Shown: positions 1 to 6,750 of the stretch, piece after piece
How positions within the stretch are numbered: position 1 is the stretch's first letter
Layout of the letters: every line of letters begins with the position of its first letter
Source: Rheinheimera sp.
GTDB taxonomy: Bacteria; Pseudomonadota; Gammaproteobacteria; Enterobacterales; Alteromonadaceae
Direction of reading: 5' to 3'
NCBI RefSeq assembly: GCF_020217005.1
Contig: NZ_JAIWOI010000150.1
Location: forward strand, 1-10,000
Length of the DNA: 10,000 nucleotides
Made by a program: the position numbers and the translations under genes
Notes under the pieces: model-generated
The model's database searches: none
What the model saw: only the letters and a program-made list of their open reading frames with translations
Told to the model about the DNA's origin: nothing

Positions 1-278
1 GGACAGTTGCCGCTATGGCACAACTATCGGCTTTATCACGCACAGCCTTTTTTCAGCGTTTTGCCCGCACCGTGGGTGTATTGCCAATGGAATATCTGTT
101 GCGCTGGAGAATGGCGCTGGCCAAAGATTTATTAAAACGGCAGAATTTGGGCCTAACCGAAGTGGCAGACCGCACCGGCTATCAGTCAGCCAGTGCATTC
201 AGTACCGCCTTCAGCCGTTATACAGGCCAATCCCCCAGCAGTTACGCTAAGGAAAACAGGCTGATAAAAACACAATAA
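1..278 (+). CDS. AraC-family transcriptional regulator, C-terminal fragment (5' end outside window)
   Basis: This is the DNA-binding end of an AraC/XylS-type regulator. The open frame is already running at base 3, ahead of the first ATG at base 15, so the gene is cut by the window edge and that ATG is internal. The visible 92 or so residues hold most of the double helix-turn-helix: a first HTH around LSRTAFFQRFARTVGVLP, the linking helix with YLLRWRMALAKDLL, and a second HTH with LTEVADRTGYQSASAFSTAF and the family's closing G-Q-S-P. The wording resembles AraC proteins that carry an N-terminal cupin sensor, but that domain is not in the window, so ligand and targets are unknown. The gene stops 6 bases before the stop codon of the convergent DUF2200 gene, and I see no terminator hairpin between them. 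Confidence 0.9.
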   Translation, partial: TVAAMAQLSALSRTAFFQRFARTVGVLPMEYLLRWRMALAKDLLKRQNLGLTEVADRTGYQSASAFSTAFSRYTGQSPSSYAKENRLIKTQ

Positions 279-284
279 TTGCCG

Positions 285-635
285 TTATCGGCGCAGAATT
301 TTTTCGATGTTTTTCCCCTTAGCCAGCTCGTCAATCAGCTTGTCTAAGTAACGGATCTTTTGCATCAAAGGATCGGCGACCTCTTCCACCCGAACACCAC
401 AGACCACGCCTTTAATCAAAACAACCTTGGGGTTTATCGCAGGAGCACTATCAAAAAAGCCCCTAAAATCAGCGCCCTGCTCCAATTGCTGCTGCAGCTC
501 GGTAGCACTATAGCCTGTCAGCCAACTGATAATTTGATCCACATCTGCTTGAGTGCGGCCTTTGCGCTCAGCCTTTTGCAGATAAAGTGGATAAACAGAG
601 GAAAACTTCATGGTAAAAACGCGGTGTTCAGACAT
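285..635 (-). CDS. DUF2200 family protein
   Basis: This is a small soluble protein of 116 residues from the ATG at 635. I recognise the DUF2200 pattern: an opening [15 protein letters not shown], then KAERKGRT, the I-I-x-W-L-T-G-Y block, [10 protein letters not shown], and a highly charged end [14 protein letters not shown]. No biochemical function is known to me for the family, and there is no signal peptide or membrane segment. The frame also has an ATG at 674, which adds 13 residues and would overlap the stop codon of the upstream fosA-like gene by 10 bases. I prefer 635 because family members, as I recall them, begin just before HRVF and run to about 115-120 residues. Neither start has a convincing Shine-Dalgarno sequence. 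It is the last gene of the probable lysR-fosA-DUF2200 unit and was probably translated by coupling. Confidence 0.85.
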   Translation of the reverse strand: MSEHRVFTMKFSSVYPLYLQKAERKGRTQADVDQIISWLTGYSATELQQQLEQGADFRGFFDSAPAINPKVVLIKGVVCGVRVEEVADPLMQKIRYLDKLIDELAKGKNIEKILRR

Positions 636-664
636 GGTTGGCCCAGCAGTAATTACAGTCTCGA

Positions 665-1063
665 TTAAAGCCATATCAGCCCAGAGTAAGGCTGATCTTT
701 TAACGAATCCAGACGGCTTTGTAAATCACCGCTGTGTACTTCCAGTTGATGGCCATCCGGGTCCAACACATACAGCGAATACCCTTCACTTTTGTTTTGC
801 TTCCATTCCTTCACACCAGCCTGCCGTAACTTTGCCGCAAAGGCAGGGAAATCCTCTTCAGCTATATCCAAAGCTATATGAGAATAATCTTTGGCTGGTG
901 ACACCTCGTCGCAGAACAGGCAAAGCCATAAGTCACCCAGACTAAGGTAAGCGCCCTTATCCCAACGCACATGAGCTTGCATACCAAGCAACCCGTTATA
1001 AAACAGTAAGGATTGTTCCAGATTACTGACTGCTATGGTGAGATGGTTTAATCCTCGAAGCAC
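665..1063 (-). CDS. fosA: FosA-type fosfomycin thiol transferase (VOC/glyoxalase superfamily)
   Basis: This is a 132-residue, single-domain vicinal-oxygen-chelate protein. It aligns from memory almost without gaps to FosA, the Mn(II)- and K(+)-dependent enzyme that opens the fosfomycin epoxide with glutathione. Numbered from the GTG at 1063, the expected metal ligands are His7, His62 and Glu108. The substrate and potassium-site residues are also visible: Thr9, Tyr39, Trp46, Cys48, Tyr60, the WKQNKSEG block with Lys88, Asn90 and Ser92, then Ser96, Tyr98 and Arg117. An ATG at 1069 gives two more residues. However, AAGGA at 1071-1075 is only 1 base from that ATG and 7 bases from the GTG, and MLRGLNHLT matches the usual FosA N-terminus, so GTG is chosen. 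It is cytoplasmic, probably co-transcribed with the LysR gene 36 bases upstream. An active enzyme would confer intrinsic fosfomycin tolerance; activity is inferred. Confidence 0.87.
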   Translation of the reverse strand: MLRGLNHLTIAVSNLEQSLLFYNGLLGMQAHVRWDKGAYLSLGDLWLCLFCDEVSPAKDYSHIALDIAEEDFPAFAAKLRQAGVKEWKQNKSEGYSLYVLDPDGHQLEVHSGDLQSRLDSLKDQPYSGLIWL

Positions 1064-1069
1064 AAACAT

Positions 1070-1075
1070 TTCCTT
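1070..1075 (-). promoter_or_regulatory. Shine-Dalgarno sequence that favours the GTG start of the fosA-like gene
   Basis: AAGGAA on the minus strand lies 7 bases (counted from AAGGA) from the GTG at 1063 but practically touches the ATG at 1069. A second purine run, GGAGGAG at 1087-1093, is too far upstream to serve either start. Spacing therefore supports GTG initiation. Confidence 0.55.
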
Positions 1076-1099
1076 AATTATTAAAACTCCTCCACCAGC

Positions 1100-1999
1100 T
1101 TAATATTCTTTTGGTGCTACTTCGAGTAAATGTTCAATCAGCAAACGCAATCGCAGCGGCTGGTTGTCGCGATCGCGATATAACAAATAGGTGTCGCGTT
1201 TTGGTCCTTGCCAGTCTGTGGCAAGTGCAACCAGCCGGCCTTGCTGAATATATTCCTGCACTACCCTGCGTGGCAAATAGCCTATGCCTACACCAGCTTC
1301 AATGGCCTGCATCGCTATATTCATATCATCCACTGAAAGCCGGATATTACCCTGCGGACTATAGTCGATCTGTTGCTGATCCTGCTGGTGAATAAAGCGC
1401 CACACATTGATCGGGCTGCTGACAACCAGAGGGTAATTGATTAGCTCTGAGGGATGCTGAATATGATGCCATTGTGTTGCCCTATTACTGGCACAAAGCA
1501 AAGATTGCACCAGGGTCAAAGGCCTGGCTATCCATCCCTGCAACCTGGGTTCGCCAACCCGGATCGCTAAATCTATCGCATGTTCACCCACATCTATCAT
1601 CCAGTTTGACATACGAATATCTAAATCAATTTTCGGATAACGTAACTGAAATTGATTTAATGCAGCCGCCAGCCAGCGGTACATGGTATTTACAGGGGCA
1701 GCTATTCTGAGCACACCAGCGGGCTCGTGTTTTTCGGCATGCAGCTCACCGGAAATATCATTCAGCTCGCTAAAAAGCGGCCCACAACGCTCAAAGTACT
1801 GGCGGCCGGTGCCGGTTAAATTAATACGATGGGCGTCACGATGCAGCAGCCGTAAACCCAAAGTTTGTTCTAAAGCGTTAATACGACGACTTAAAGTAGA
1901 AGGCGGAATACCAAGCACAGTCGCAGCCTGTCGAAAACTGCCCGCCTCTGCCACGACCCAAAACAGCCGCATATCATCAAGAGAGTAATTAGGTTTCAT
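1100..1999 (-). CDS. LysR-family transcriptional regulator
   Basis: This is a full-length LysR-type regulator of 299 residues, typical for the family. The winged helix-turn-helix covers roughly residues 6-64, with FWVVAEAGSFRQAA, then LGIPPSTLSRRINALEQTLG as the recognition part and LLHRDAHRINLTGTG as the wing. A periplasmic-binding-protein-like effector domain follows from about residue 93 (GVLRIAAPV) to the end, with the DLAIRVGEP and AGVGIGYLP blocks. It most resembles the CrgA-like subgroup of effector domains. The effector is unknown. The gene is divergent from the EamA transporter and upstream of the fosA-like gene on the same strand. The classical LysR arrangement suggests that it controls the divergent exporter, itself, or both. 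The ATG at 1999 is the natural start because homology begins within the first ten residues; its Shine-Dalgarno is weak (AGG about 13 bases upstream). Confidence 0.93.
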   Translation of the reverse strand: MKPNYSLDDMRLFWVVAEAGSFRQAATVLGIPPSTLSRRINALEQTLGLRLLHRDAHRINLTGTGRQYFERCGPLFSELNDISGELHAEKHEPAGVLRIAAPVNTMYRWLAAALNQFQLRYPKIDLDIRMSNWMIDVGEHAIDLAIRVGEPRLQGWIARPLTLVQSLLCASNRATQWHHIQHPSELINYPLVVSSPINVWRFIHQQDQQQIDYSPQGNIRLSVDDMNIAMQAIEAGVGIGYLPRRVVQEYIQQGRLVALATDWQGPKRDTYLLYRDRDNQPLRLRLLIEHLLEVAPKEY

Positions 2000-2088
2000 T
2001 TTTGGAATTTAACCTGCTAATTGTCATCATTTATTTTATTTATGAAATATATAAACTGTAAAGCAAGTTCACCAGCTAAATCAATTTT
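2000..2088. promoter_or_regulatory. Divergent promoter/operator region between lysR and the EamA exporter gene
   Basis: This is an 89-base, strongly AT-rich gap between two divergent starts. Reading rightward, TTGTCA at 2021-2026 matches the -35 consensus at 5 of 6 positions, with TGAAAT 16 bases on (4 of 6 for -10). A dyad TTTAT-N7-ATAAA at 2039-2055 contains the T-N11-A form of LysR boxes and lies next to that -10. It is a plausible operator, but in such AT-rich DNA a dyad of this size can arise by chance. Reading leftward, TTGCTT followed by AT-rich sequence could serve lysR. The exporter ATG has no visible Shine-Dalgarno sequence. Confidence 0.4.
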
Positions 2089-3030
2089 ATGAAACAGCAA
2101 TCCACTTTTATTACTATTGTTCTGTTATTAATCAGCGTCTTTTGTTGGGGAAGTGTGTTTCCAGTGTCAAAAGTGGTACTGGAGCATATGTCGCAAAACT
2201 CACTGGTGGTGTGGCGCTTCAGCATTGCTGCATTTTGTCTGGTGCTGTATTTACTGTTCAAAGCCGAACGCTGGCCCAAACTGACTATGGCGCAATATAC
2301 CAGGGCTATTGCTATCAGCCTGGTTGGTGTGGGCGGTTTTAATTTGCTGCTCTTTACCGGAGTAAAACATACAACAGCCACCAATGGTGCTTTGGTGATG
2401 GCGCTAAGCCCACTGGTGACACTATTGATGGTCTGCGCCATATCCCGCAAGTGGATCAGCGGGGCTCAGGCTTTTAGTTTGATCATAGGTTTAGCCGGTG
2501 TCTTGCTGGTGATCACTAAAGGCAGCGGGCAGGCGCTGTTGCAGTTTGAATTTAATCAGGGCGATATCACTATTATCACGGCTATGCTGTTGTGGTCGGC
2601 TTACACCACAGCGTCACAAAAAATGAGCCACTGGTTACCTGTGTTGCCTTTTACCCTGATCAGCATGCTCTCCGGGGACGCTTTTATTCTGGCCGCCAAT
2701 AGCCTGCAAGGAGATATTCACCCTATCACCGAACTGCTTAATCTTTCTCTGAACGAGCTGTTGGCTATGCTTTACATAGGTGTATTTGGCACTGTAGTTG
2801 GCTATTTGTTTTTTTTAAATGGTGTGCAAAAGCTGGGCTCAGCTTCCGCTGCATTGTTCTTTAATTTAATTCCGGTGTTCGCTGCCTTAACCGCAGTAAT
2901 GATGGGGCAAGAAGTCACGGCTATTCAGCTGACAGGTATGCTGATTGTGATGCTTGGTCTGATGTTACCGCAACTGCTGAAAATGATTCGCCAGCGCACT
3001 GAGCCTCAAGGCTGTGAAGCACAGGGTTAA
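2089..3030 (+). CDS. EamA/DMT-superfamily inner-membrane transporter
   Basis: This is an integral inner-membrane protein of 313 residues with about ten hydrophobic segments arranged as two EamA repeats (roughly residues 9-140 and 157-292), the normal size and layout of drug/metabolite transporters such as the RhtA/YdcZ-like exporters. The first repeat opens with ISVFCWGSVFPVSK, the usual W-G-x-x-F/P-x-x-K signature. The second shows MLLWSAYTTASQK, then GTVVGYLFFLNGVQ and a closing hydrophobic helix followed by a basic, cytoplasmic tail (KMIRQRTEP). Substrates of such proteins cannot be read from sequence; exporters of amino acids, nucleosides or small drugs are all common. It is divergent from the LysR gene, which may control it. 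No Shine-Dalgarno sequence is visible ahead of the ATG, so translation may be weak or depend on unstructured AU-rich leader RNA. Confidence 0.9.
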   Translation: MKQQSTFITIVLLLISVFCWGSVFPVSKVVLEHMSQNSLVVWRFSIAAFCLVLYLLFKAERWPKLTMAQYTRAIAISLVGVGGFNLLLFTGVKHTTATNGALVMALSPLVTLLMVCAISRKWISGAQAFSLIIGLAGVLLVITKGSGQALLQFEFNQGDITIITAMLLWSAYTTASQKMSHWLPVLPFTLISMLSGDAFILAANSLQGDIHPITELLNLSLNELLAMLYIGVFGTVVGYLFFLNGVQKLGSASAALFFNLIPVFAALTAVMMGQEVTAIQLTGMLIVMLGLMLPQLLKMIRQRTEPQGCEAQG

Positions 3031-3141
3031 TTTGTTACTCTTTGCTGACGCCTCAGTTTTACCCTGCATTAGGGACGGCAAGTCTATAAACCAGCTCAGT
3101 TGGAGCAAGCCGAAACTTTAGTCTGTCCAGAGCAGAAACCA

Positions 3142-3172
3142 GAGGGCACTTTACGCAGCGCCCTCGTATTTT
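3142..3172 (+). terminator. Weak intrinsic terminator candidate downstream of the EamA gene
   Basis: The stem GAGGGC (3142-3147) pairs with GCCCTC (3160-3165) around a 12-base loop and is followed by GTATTTT. The large loop and interrupted T tract make it a poor terminator, and it lies more than 100 bases after the EamA stop codon. Confidence 0.3.
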
Positions 3173-3181
3173 GACAACGAA

Positions 3182-3206
3182 CAACAGATAAAGCCGCTAT
3201 CTGCTG
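3182..3206. promoter_or_regulatory. Operator-like inverted repeat upstream of the CE2 esterase gene
   Basis: CAACAGATA (3182-3190) and TATCTGCTG (3198-3206) are inverted copies matching at 8 of 9 positions around a 7-base centre. The dyad starts 5 bases after TTGACA at 3171-3176 and lies about 100 bases before the esterase start, a plausible place for a repressor or activator. The binding protein is unknown. Confidence 0.3.
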
Positions 3207-3306
3207 GCCCCTACTTTGAAGCAACAGAGGCAGTCGCAAAAATGACCTTATATTCCTCATCTAACAAGTGATATAGCTGCCGGAACGCCGCTGAGGGAGT
3301 TTTTAA

Positions 3307-4464
3307 GTGCGAATTTTATTGCTACCATCGTGGCACACTCCACACAGGCTTTTGATTATGAATGCTATTATTTCGCGTACCAAGTCCCTCGGGCAGCCCC
3401 TATTGATTGCTTTTTTGCTGTTAAGTCTTTGCTGCTCAGCGGCTGCCAGCTCTTTTATTACCGCTGACCATAGCCAGTTTTTATATACCGGCCGCATTGA
3501 TTTTAGCAACGCTAAATCGCCCTCTCTGTCTTGGCCTGGCAGCAGTATCAAAGCTAACTTTAGCGGTAAAAGCTTAGCTGTGGTGCTGGACGACTCTACG
3601 GGTAAAAATTTCTTTAATGTCATTATTGATGGCAAGGACAGCCACCCTTTTGTGCTGCAAGCCAAACAAGGCGAACACAACTACCTGATTAGTAGTAGCC
3701 TGACCGAAGGACCTCACAGTCTTGAGATCTACAAACGTACTGAGGGTGCCGAAGGCGCCAGTCAGTTTAAAGGCCTGCTGCTGGACGATAAAGCTGGTTT
3801 ACTGGCGCCGCCAAAACGCCCAGAGCGCCGGATGGAGATCTACGGCGACTCGATCAGCAGCGGCGCGGGCAATGAAGCGGCAGATAACGCTGAAGACGAT
3901 CTGGCCTCAGAAAAAAATAACTACCTCGCTTATGGTGCCATAACGGCCAGAGCGCTGAATGCCGAACTTCATACTATTTCGCAAAGTGGCATAGGCGTGA
4001 TGATCAGCTGGCTTGATTTTACAATGCCGCAGTTTTACGACCAGTTAAGCGCTGTGGGCAATAACAACAGCAGCTGGGATTTCAGCAGCTGGACGCCGCA
4101 TCTGGTGCTGATTAATTTAATGCAAAATGACAAATGGCTGATCGACAATGAAAAACGGCTGCAGCCTATGCCAACCGATGCGCAGCGTATTGCCGCCTAC
4201 CAGCAATTTATTAGCACTATTCGCAGCAAATACCCCAAAGCTCAGATAATTTGCGCTTTAGGCAGCATGGATGCTACAGAAACAGAACAATGGCCAAACT
4301 ACGTACGCCAGGCGGTAAAAAACCTGCAGGACCAGGGTGATACTCAGCTGGACACTGTATTCTTCCCTTTTACCGGCTATGGCAAACACCCTCGTGTAGC
4401 CCAACATCAGGCCAATGCCGAGTTACTTACCGCCTTTATCCGGCAAAAAATGCAGTGGCATTAG
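3307..4464 (+). CDS. Secreted SGNH/GDSL hydrolase, carbohydrate esterase family 2-like (probable acetyl esterase)
   Basis: This 385-residue protein has the two-part layout of CE2 enzymes, which remove O-acetyl groups from xylan and related glycans. After the export signal comes a beta-rich jelly-roll region (about residues 52-165) and then the SGNH hydrolase domain. Block I is IYGDSISSG with the nucleophile Ser182. A glycine in SQSGIGV and the Asn of NLMQND supply the expected oxyanion-hole blocks. GKHP near the end gives catalytic His361. The usual Asp two residues before His is Gly here, consistent with the Ser-His dyad reported for some CE2 members. The GTG at 3307 has a strong AGGGAG at 7 bases. 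The ATG at 3358 gives a tidier signal peptide (positive n-region, LLIAFLLLSLCC, likely cut after SAAA) but a weaker ribosome site. The substrate is inferred; no polysaccharide-use genes adjoin it. Confidence 0.85.
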   Translation: MRILLLPSWHTPHRLLIMNAIISRTKSLGQPLLIAFLLLSLCCSAAASSFITADHSQFLYTGRIDFSNAKSPSLSWPGSSIKANFSGKSLAVVLDDSTGKNFFNVIIDGKDSHPFVLQAKQGEHNYLISSSLTEGPHSLEIYKRTEGAEGASQFKGLLLDDKAGLLAPPKRPERRMEIYGDSISSGAGNEAADNAEDDLASEKNNYLAYGAITARALNAELHTISQSGIGVMISWLDFTMPQFYDQLSAVGNNNSSWDFSSWTPHLVLINLMQNDKWLIDNEKRLQPMPTDAQRIAAYQQFISTIRSKYPKAQIICALGSMDATETEQWPNYVRQAVKNLQDQGDTQLDTVFFPFTGYGKHPRVAQHQANAELLTAFIRQKMQWH

Positions 4465-4484
4465 AATTCATCACAAAATGAATT
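4465..4484. repeat. Short perfect inverted repeat directly after the esterase stop codon
   Basis: AATTCAT (4465-4471) and ATGAATT (4478-4484) are perfect inverted copies around six bases, beginning at the base after the TAG stop. In RNA it would form a weak AU-rich stem 5' of the main terminator. The role is unknown. Confidence 0.45.
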
Positions 4485-4500
4485 TGAGACTGTCCAAATA

Positions 4501-4527
4501 AAAAACCCGTCACTAGGACGGGTTTTT
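4501..4527. terminator. Bidirectional intrinsic terminator between the CE2 esterase gene and sucD
   Basis: A perfect 11-bp stem, AAAAACCCGTC (4501-4511) against GACGGGTTTTT (4517-4527), closes on a five-base loop ACTAG. The G/C core with A tract on one side and T tract on the other works in both directions, so it can end the plus-strand esterase transcript and the minus-strand suc transcript, whose last stop codon is 25 bases away. Confidence 0.93.
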
Positions 4528-4551
4528 TAGCAGAAATTACTAAAGGTTGGA

Positions 4552-5424
4552 TTACCAGCCTGTCAGCTCTTTCAGTGCTTTACCGATGTCAGCTAAGCTT
4601 TTCACGGTTTTCACGCCTGCGTCTTCCAGTGCAGCGAACTTCTCGTCAGCTGTACCTTTACCACCAGAGATGATGGCGCCAGCGTGGCCCATGCGCTTAC
4701 CAGCAGGTGCAGTTACACCAGCGATGTAAGAAACAACAGGTTTAGTCACGTGTTTTTTGATGTAAGCAGCAGCTTCTTCTTCAGCTGAACCACCGATTTC
4801 ACCGATCATCACGATGGCTTCAGTCTGTGGGTCTTCCTGGAATAATTTCAGGATGTCGATGAAGTTAGAACCAGGGATTGGGTCACCACCAATACCTACG
4901 CAAGTAGACTGGCCGAAACCGTAATCCGTAGTTTGTTTTACTGCTTCATAGGTCAGAGTACCTGAACGTGAAACAATACCTACTTTACCTGGTAAGTGAA
5001 TGTGGCCTGGCATGATACCAATTTTACATTCGCCTGGAGTGATCACACCTGGGCAGTTAGGGCCGATTAAGCGTACGCCTAATTCGTCACATTTTACTTT
5101 GGCATCCAGCATATCCAGAGTTGGAATACCTTCAGTGATACAAACGATCAGTTTGATACCGCCGTTAGCAGCTTCCAGGATAGAATCTTTACAGAAAGCA
5201 GCTGGTACATAGATCACTGATGCTTCTGCGCCAGTGGCTTCTACCGCTTCTTTTACTGTGTTGAATACTGGTAAACCTAAGTGAGTCTGACCGCCTTTAC
5301 CCGGAGTCACACCACCAACCATTTTAGTGCCGTAAGCAATGGCTTGTTCAGAGTGGAAAGTACCCTGAGCACCAGTGAAGCCCTGACAAATTACTTTGGT
5401 ATCTTTATTAATTAAAACGCTCAT
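4552..5424 (-). CDS. sucD: Succinyl-CoA synthetase (ADP-forming), alpha subunit
   Basis: This is the alpha subunit of succinyl-CoA synthetase, which with SucC interconverts succinyl-CoA plus phosphate and nucleoside diphosphate with succinate, CoA and nucleoside triphosphate, the substrate-level phosphorylation step of the TCA cycle. The 290-residue length is that of the family. The N-terminal CoA-binding Rossmann domain shows [17 protein letters not shown], followed by GVTPGKGG and the IGPNCPG block. The active-site histidine that is transiently phosphorylated is His247 in [17 protein letters not shown] (His246 when the initiator Met is removed). GIGGDPIPG and [11 protein letters not shown] are also intact. 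The ATG at 5424 has AAGGGG six bases upstream, overlapping the sucC stop codon, and the gap to sucC is 10 bases, so translation of the two subunits is probably coupled. It is the last gene of the cluster and ends shortly before the strong terminator. Confidence 0.98.
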   Translation of the reverse strand: MSVLINKDTKVICQGFTGAQGTFHSEQAIAYGTKMVGGVTPGKGGQTHLGLPVFNTVKEAVEATGAEASVIYVPAAFCKDSILEAANGGIKLIVCITEGIPTLDMLDAKVKCDELGVRLIGPNCPGVITPGECKIGIMPGHIHLPGKVGIVSRSGTLTYEAVKQTTDYGFGQSTCVGIGGDPIPGSNFIDILKLFQEDPQTEAIVMIGEIGGSAEEEAAAYIKKHVTKPVVSYIAGVTAPAGKRMGHAGAIISGGKGTADEKFAALEDAGVKTVKSLADIGKALKELTGW

Positions 5425-5434
5425 GAATTACCCC

Positions 5435-6604
5435 TTATGCCTTAGCCGCTGCAGCAGCTACAACTTTTTGTGCAGCGCTTGTCAGGTCTGTGTCAGCGAT
5501 AATGTTCAGGCCGCTTTCACCCAGCACTTTAGCACCCAGTTCAGCGTTGTTACCTTGCAGACGAACCACTACTGGTACTTTCACGCCGACTTCTTTCACT
5601 GCGCCAATTACACCTTCAGCGATCATGTCACAACGCACGATACCACCGAAGATGTTGATGAATACGGCTTTCACAGCGTCATCAGACAGGATAATTTTGA
5701 ATGCTTCAACAACGCGTTCTTTAGTCGCGCCACCGCCAACGTCCAGGAAGTTCGCTGGTTGGCCACCGTGTAATTTCACGATGTCCATAGTACCCATAGC
5801 TAAACCTGCACCGTTCACCATACAGCCGATGTCGCCACCTAAAGCTACATAGTTCAGTTCCCATGAAGCAGCGTGCGCTTCACGTGGATCTTCCTGTGAA
5901 GGATCCTGCATAGCTTTTAATTCTGGGTGACGGTACAGAGCGTTGCCGTCGATCACCAGCTTGGCGTCTAAGCAGTGCAGATCGCCAGCTGGAGTAATAA
6001 CCAGAGGGTTTACTTCCAACAGAGCTAAATCTTTTTCCTGGAACAATTGAGCCAGACCCATGAAAATTTTCACGAACTGGTTAATTTGCTTGCCTTCCAG
6101 GCCTAATTTGAAGGCTAATTCACGGCCCTGGAATGGCTGAGCGCCAACCAGTGGATCGATAGCAGCTTTCAGAATTTTTTCTGGAGTTTCGTGGGCAACA
6201 GTTTCGATTTCCACGCCGCCTTCAGTAGACGCCATAAACACGATACGACGTGAAGAACGGTCTACTACAGCACCTAAATACAACTCTTTAGCGATGTCAG
6301 TACAGGTTTCAACCAGGATACGACTTACAGGCTGACCTTTTTCGTCTGTCTGATAAGTAACCAGGTTCTTTCCAAGCCATTTTTCAGCGAAAGCGCGGAT
6401 ATCTTCTTTGCTTTTCACCAGCTTCACACCGCCCGCTTTACCGCGACCACCAGCGTGAACCTGAGCCTTGACAACAAACATGTCGCCGCCGATTTTATCT
6501 GCAGCTTCTACCGCTTCTTCAACAGTTGCTGCGGCGATGCCTTTCGATACAGGCAAACCATATTGGGCAAACAGTTGCTTACCCTGATACTCGTGCAAAT
6601 TCAT
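5435..6604 (-). CDS. sucC: Succinyl-CoA synthetase (ADP-forming), beta subunit
   Basis: This is the beta subunit of succinyl-CoA synthetase, carrying the nucleotide and Mg(2+) sites and much of the succinate site. At 389 residues it matches the family (388 in E. coli). The N-terminal ATP-grasp domain (about 1-237) starts with [12 protein letters not shown] and includes the glycine-rich [14 protein letters not shown] (48-61). The Mg(2+)-binding residues are Glu197 and Asn199 in LLEVNPL and Asp213 in CLDAKLV. The C-terminal CoA-ligase domain shows [19 protein letters not shown] and [11 protein letters not shown]. The ATG at 6604 fits the family start, with GGA about nine bases upstream as a modest ribosome site. 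It lies upstream of sucD with a 10-base gap. A terminator and a consensus -10 box separate it from sucB, so sucCD can probably be transcribed independently of sucAB. Confidence 0.98.
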   Translation of the reverse strand: MNLHEYQGKQLFAQYGLPVSKGIAAATVEEAVEAADKIGGDMFVVKAQVHAGGRGKAGGVKLVKSKEDIRAFAEKWLGKNLVTYQTDEKGQPVSRILVETCTDIAKELYLGAVVDRSSRRIVFMASTEGGVEIETVAHETPEKILKAAIDPLVGAQPFQGRELAFKLGLEGKQINQFVKIFMGLAQLFQEKDLALLEVNPLVITPAGDLHCLDAKLVIDGNALYRHPELKAMQDPSQEDPREAHAASWELNYVALGGDIGCMVNGAGLAMGTMDIVKLHGGQPANFLDVGGGATKERVVEAFKIILSDDAVKAVFINIFGGIVRCDMIAEGVIGAVKEVGVKVPVVVRLQGNNAELGAKVLGESGLNIIADTDLTSAAQKVVAAAAAKA

Positions 6605-6674
6605 GGCTATTTTCCGTTCATTTTGACATTGAAGGCCACACCGGTGGTGCGACCTGACCTTTAGATCGGCGCGT

Positions 6675-6703
6675 ATTATAGTGCCAATCAGTCTGATAAA
6701 AAA
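6675..6703 (-). promoter_or_regulatory. Probable sigma-70 promoter for sucCD
   Basis: On the minus strand a perfect TATAAT (6675-6680) is followed by the G/C-rich stretch ACGCGCC. Such a discriminator is often associated with stringent (ppGpp) or growth-rate control. At 17 bases upstream the only -35 candidate is TTTTTT (6698-6703), which is also the T tract of the sucB terminator. Transcription would start near 6668 and leave a leader of about 64 bases containing the palindrome CACCGGTG (6639-6646). The weak -35 suggests that an activator may be needed. Confidence 0.6.
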
Positions 6704-6732
6704 TGCTGTTGCCCGAAAACAACAGCATTTTT
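6699..6732. terminator. Intrinsic terminator between sucB and sucC
   Basis: AAAAATGCTGTTG (6699-6711) pairs perfectly with CAACAGCATTTTT (6720-6732) around an 8-base loop. It lies 18 bases after the sucB stop codon and has a T run in each direction. On the minus strand it should end some or all transcripts coming from sucAB. Confidence 0.85.
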
Positions 6733-6750
6733 AGTTACTTTTTCCAGATA

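Larger units (their letters stand above)
3031..3306. other. Gap without a gene: possible terminators, -35-like box and operator-like dyad
   Basis: No frame here looks coding. A 4-bp hairpin (CTGA-CGCC-TCAG, 3045-3056, then TTTT) and a larger one at 3142-3165 (GAGGGC, 12-base loop, GCCCTC, then GTATTTT) could end transcription of the exporter gene, but both are weak. TTGACA at 3171-3176 is a perfect -35 hexamer without a good -10 at 16-18 bases. An imperfect dyad follows at 3182-3206. A good ribosome binding site (AGGGAG, 3294-3299) closes the region. Confidence 0.6.

Noticed and set aside
1087..1093. GGAGGAG on the minus strand as ribosome site for the fosA-like gene
   Set aside because: It is 17 or more bases from either possible start, and the nearer AAGGAA fits the GTG. 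It overlaps the region just after the LysR stop codon and is probably incidental.
3083..3173. Open stretch of about 33 codons in the gap before the esterase gene (reads RQVYKPAQLEQAETL and so on)
   Set aside because: It has a stop just upstream, no start codon with a ribosome site and no family I recognise. It may be a gene remnant, but nothing visible supports a feature.
5490..5852. Long plus-strand frames opposite sucC, sucB and sucA (for example 5490-5852, 6920-7258, 7328-7720)
   Set aside because: They are antisense to strongly conserved genes, have low-complexity or serine/proline-rich translations typical of shadow frames, and lack ribosome sites.
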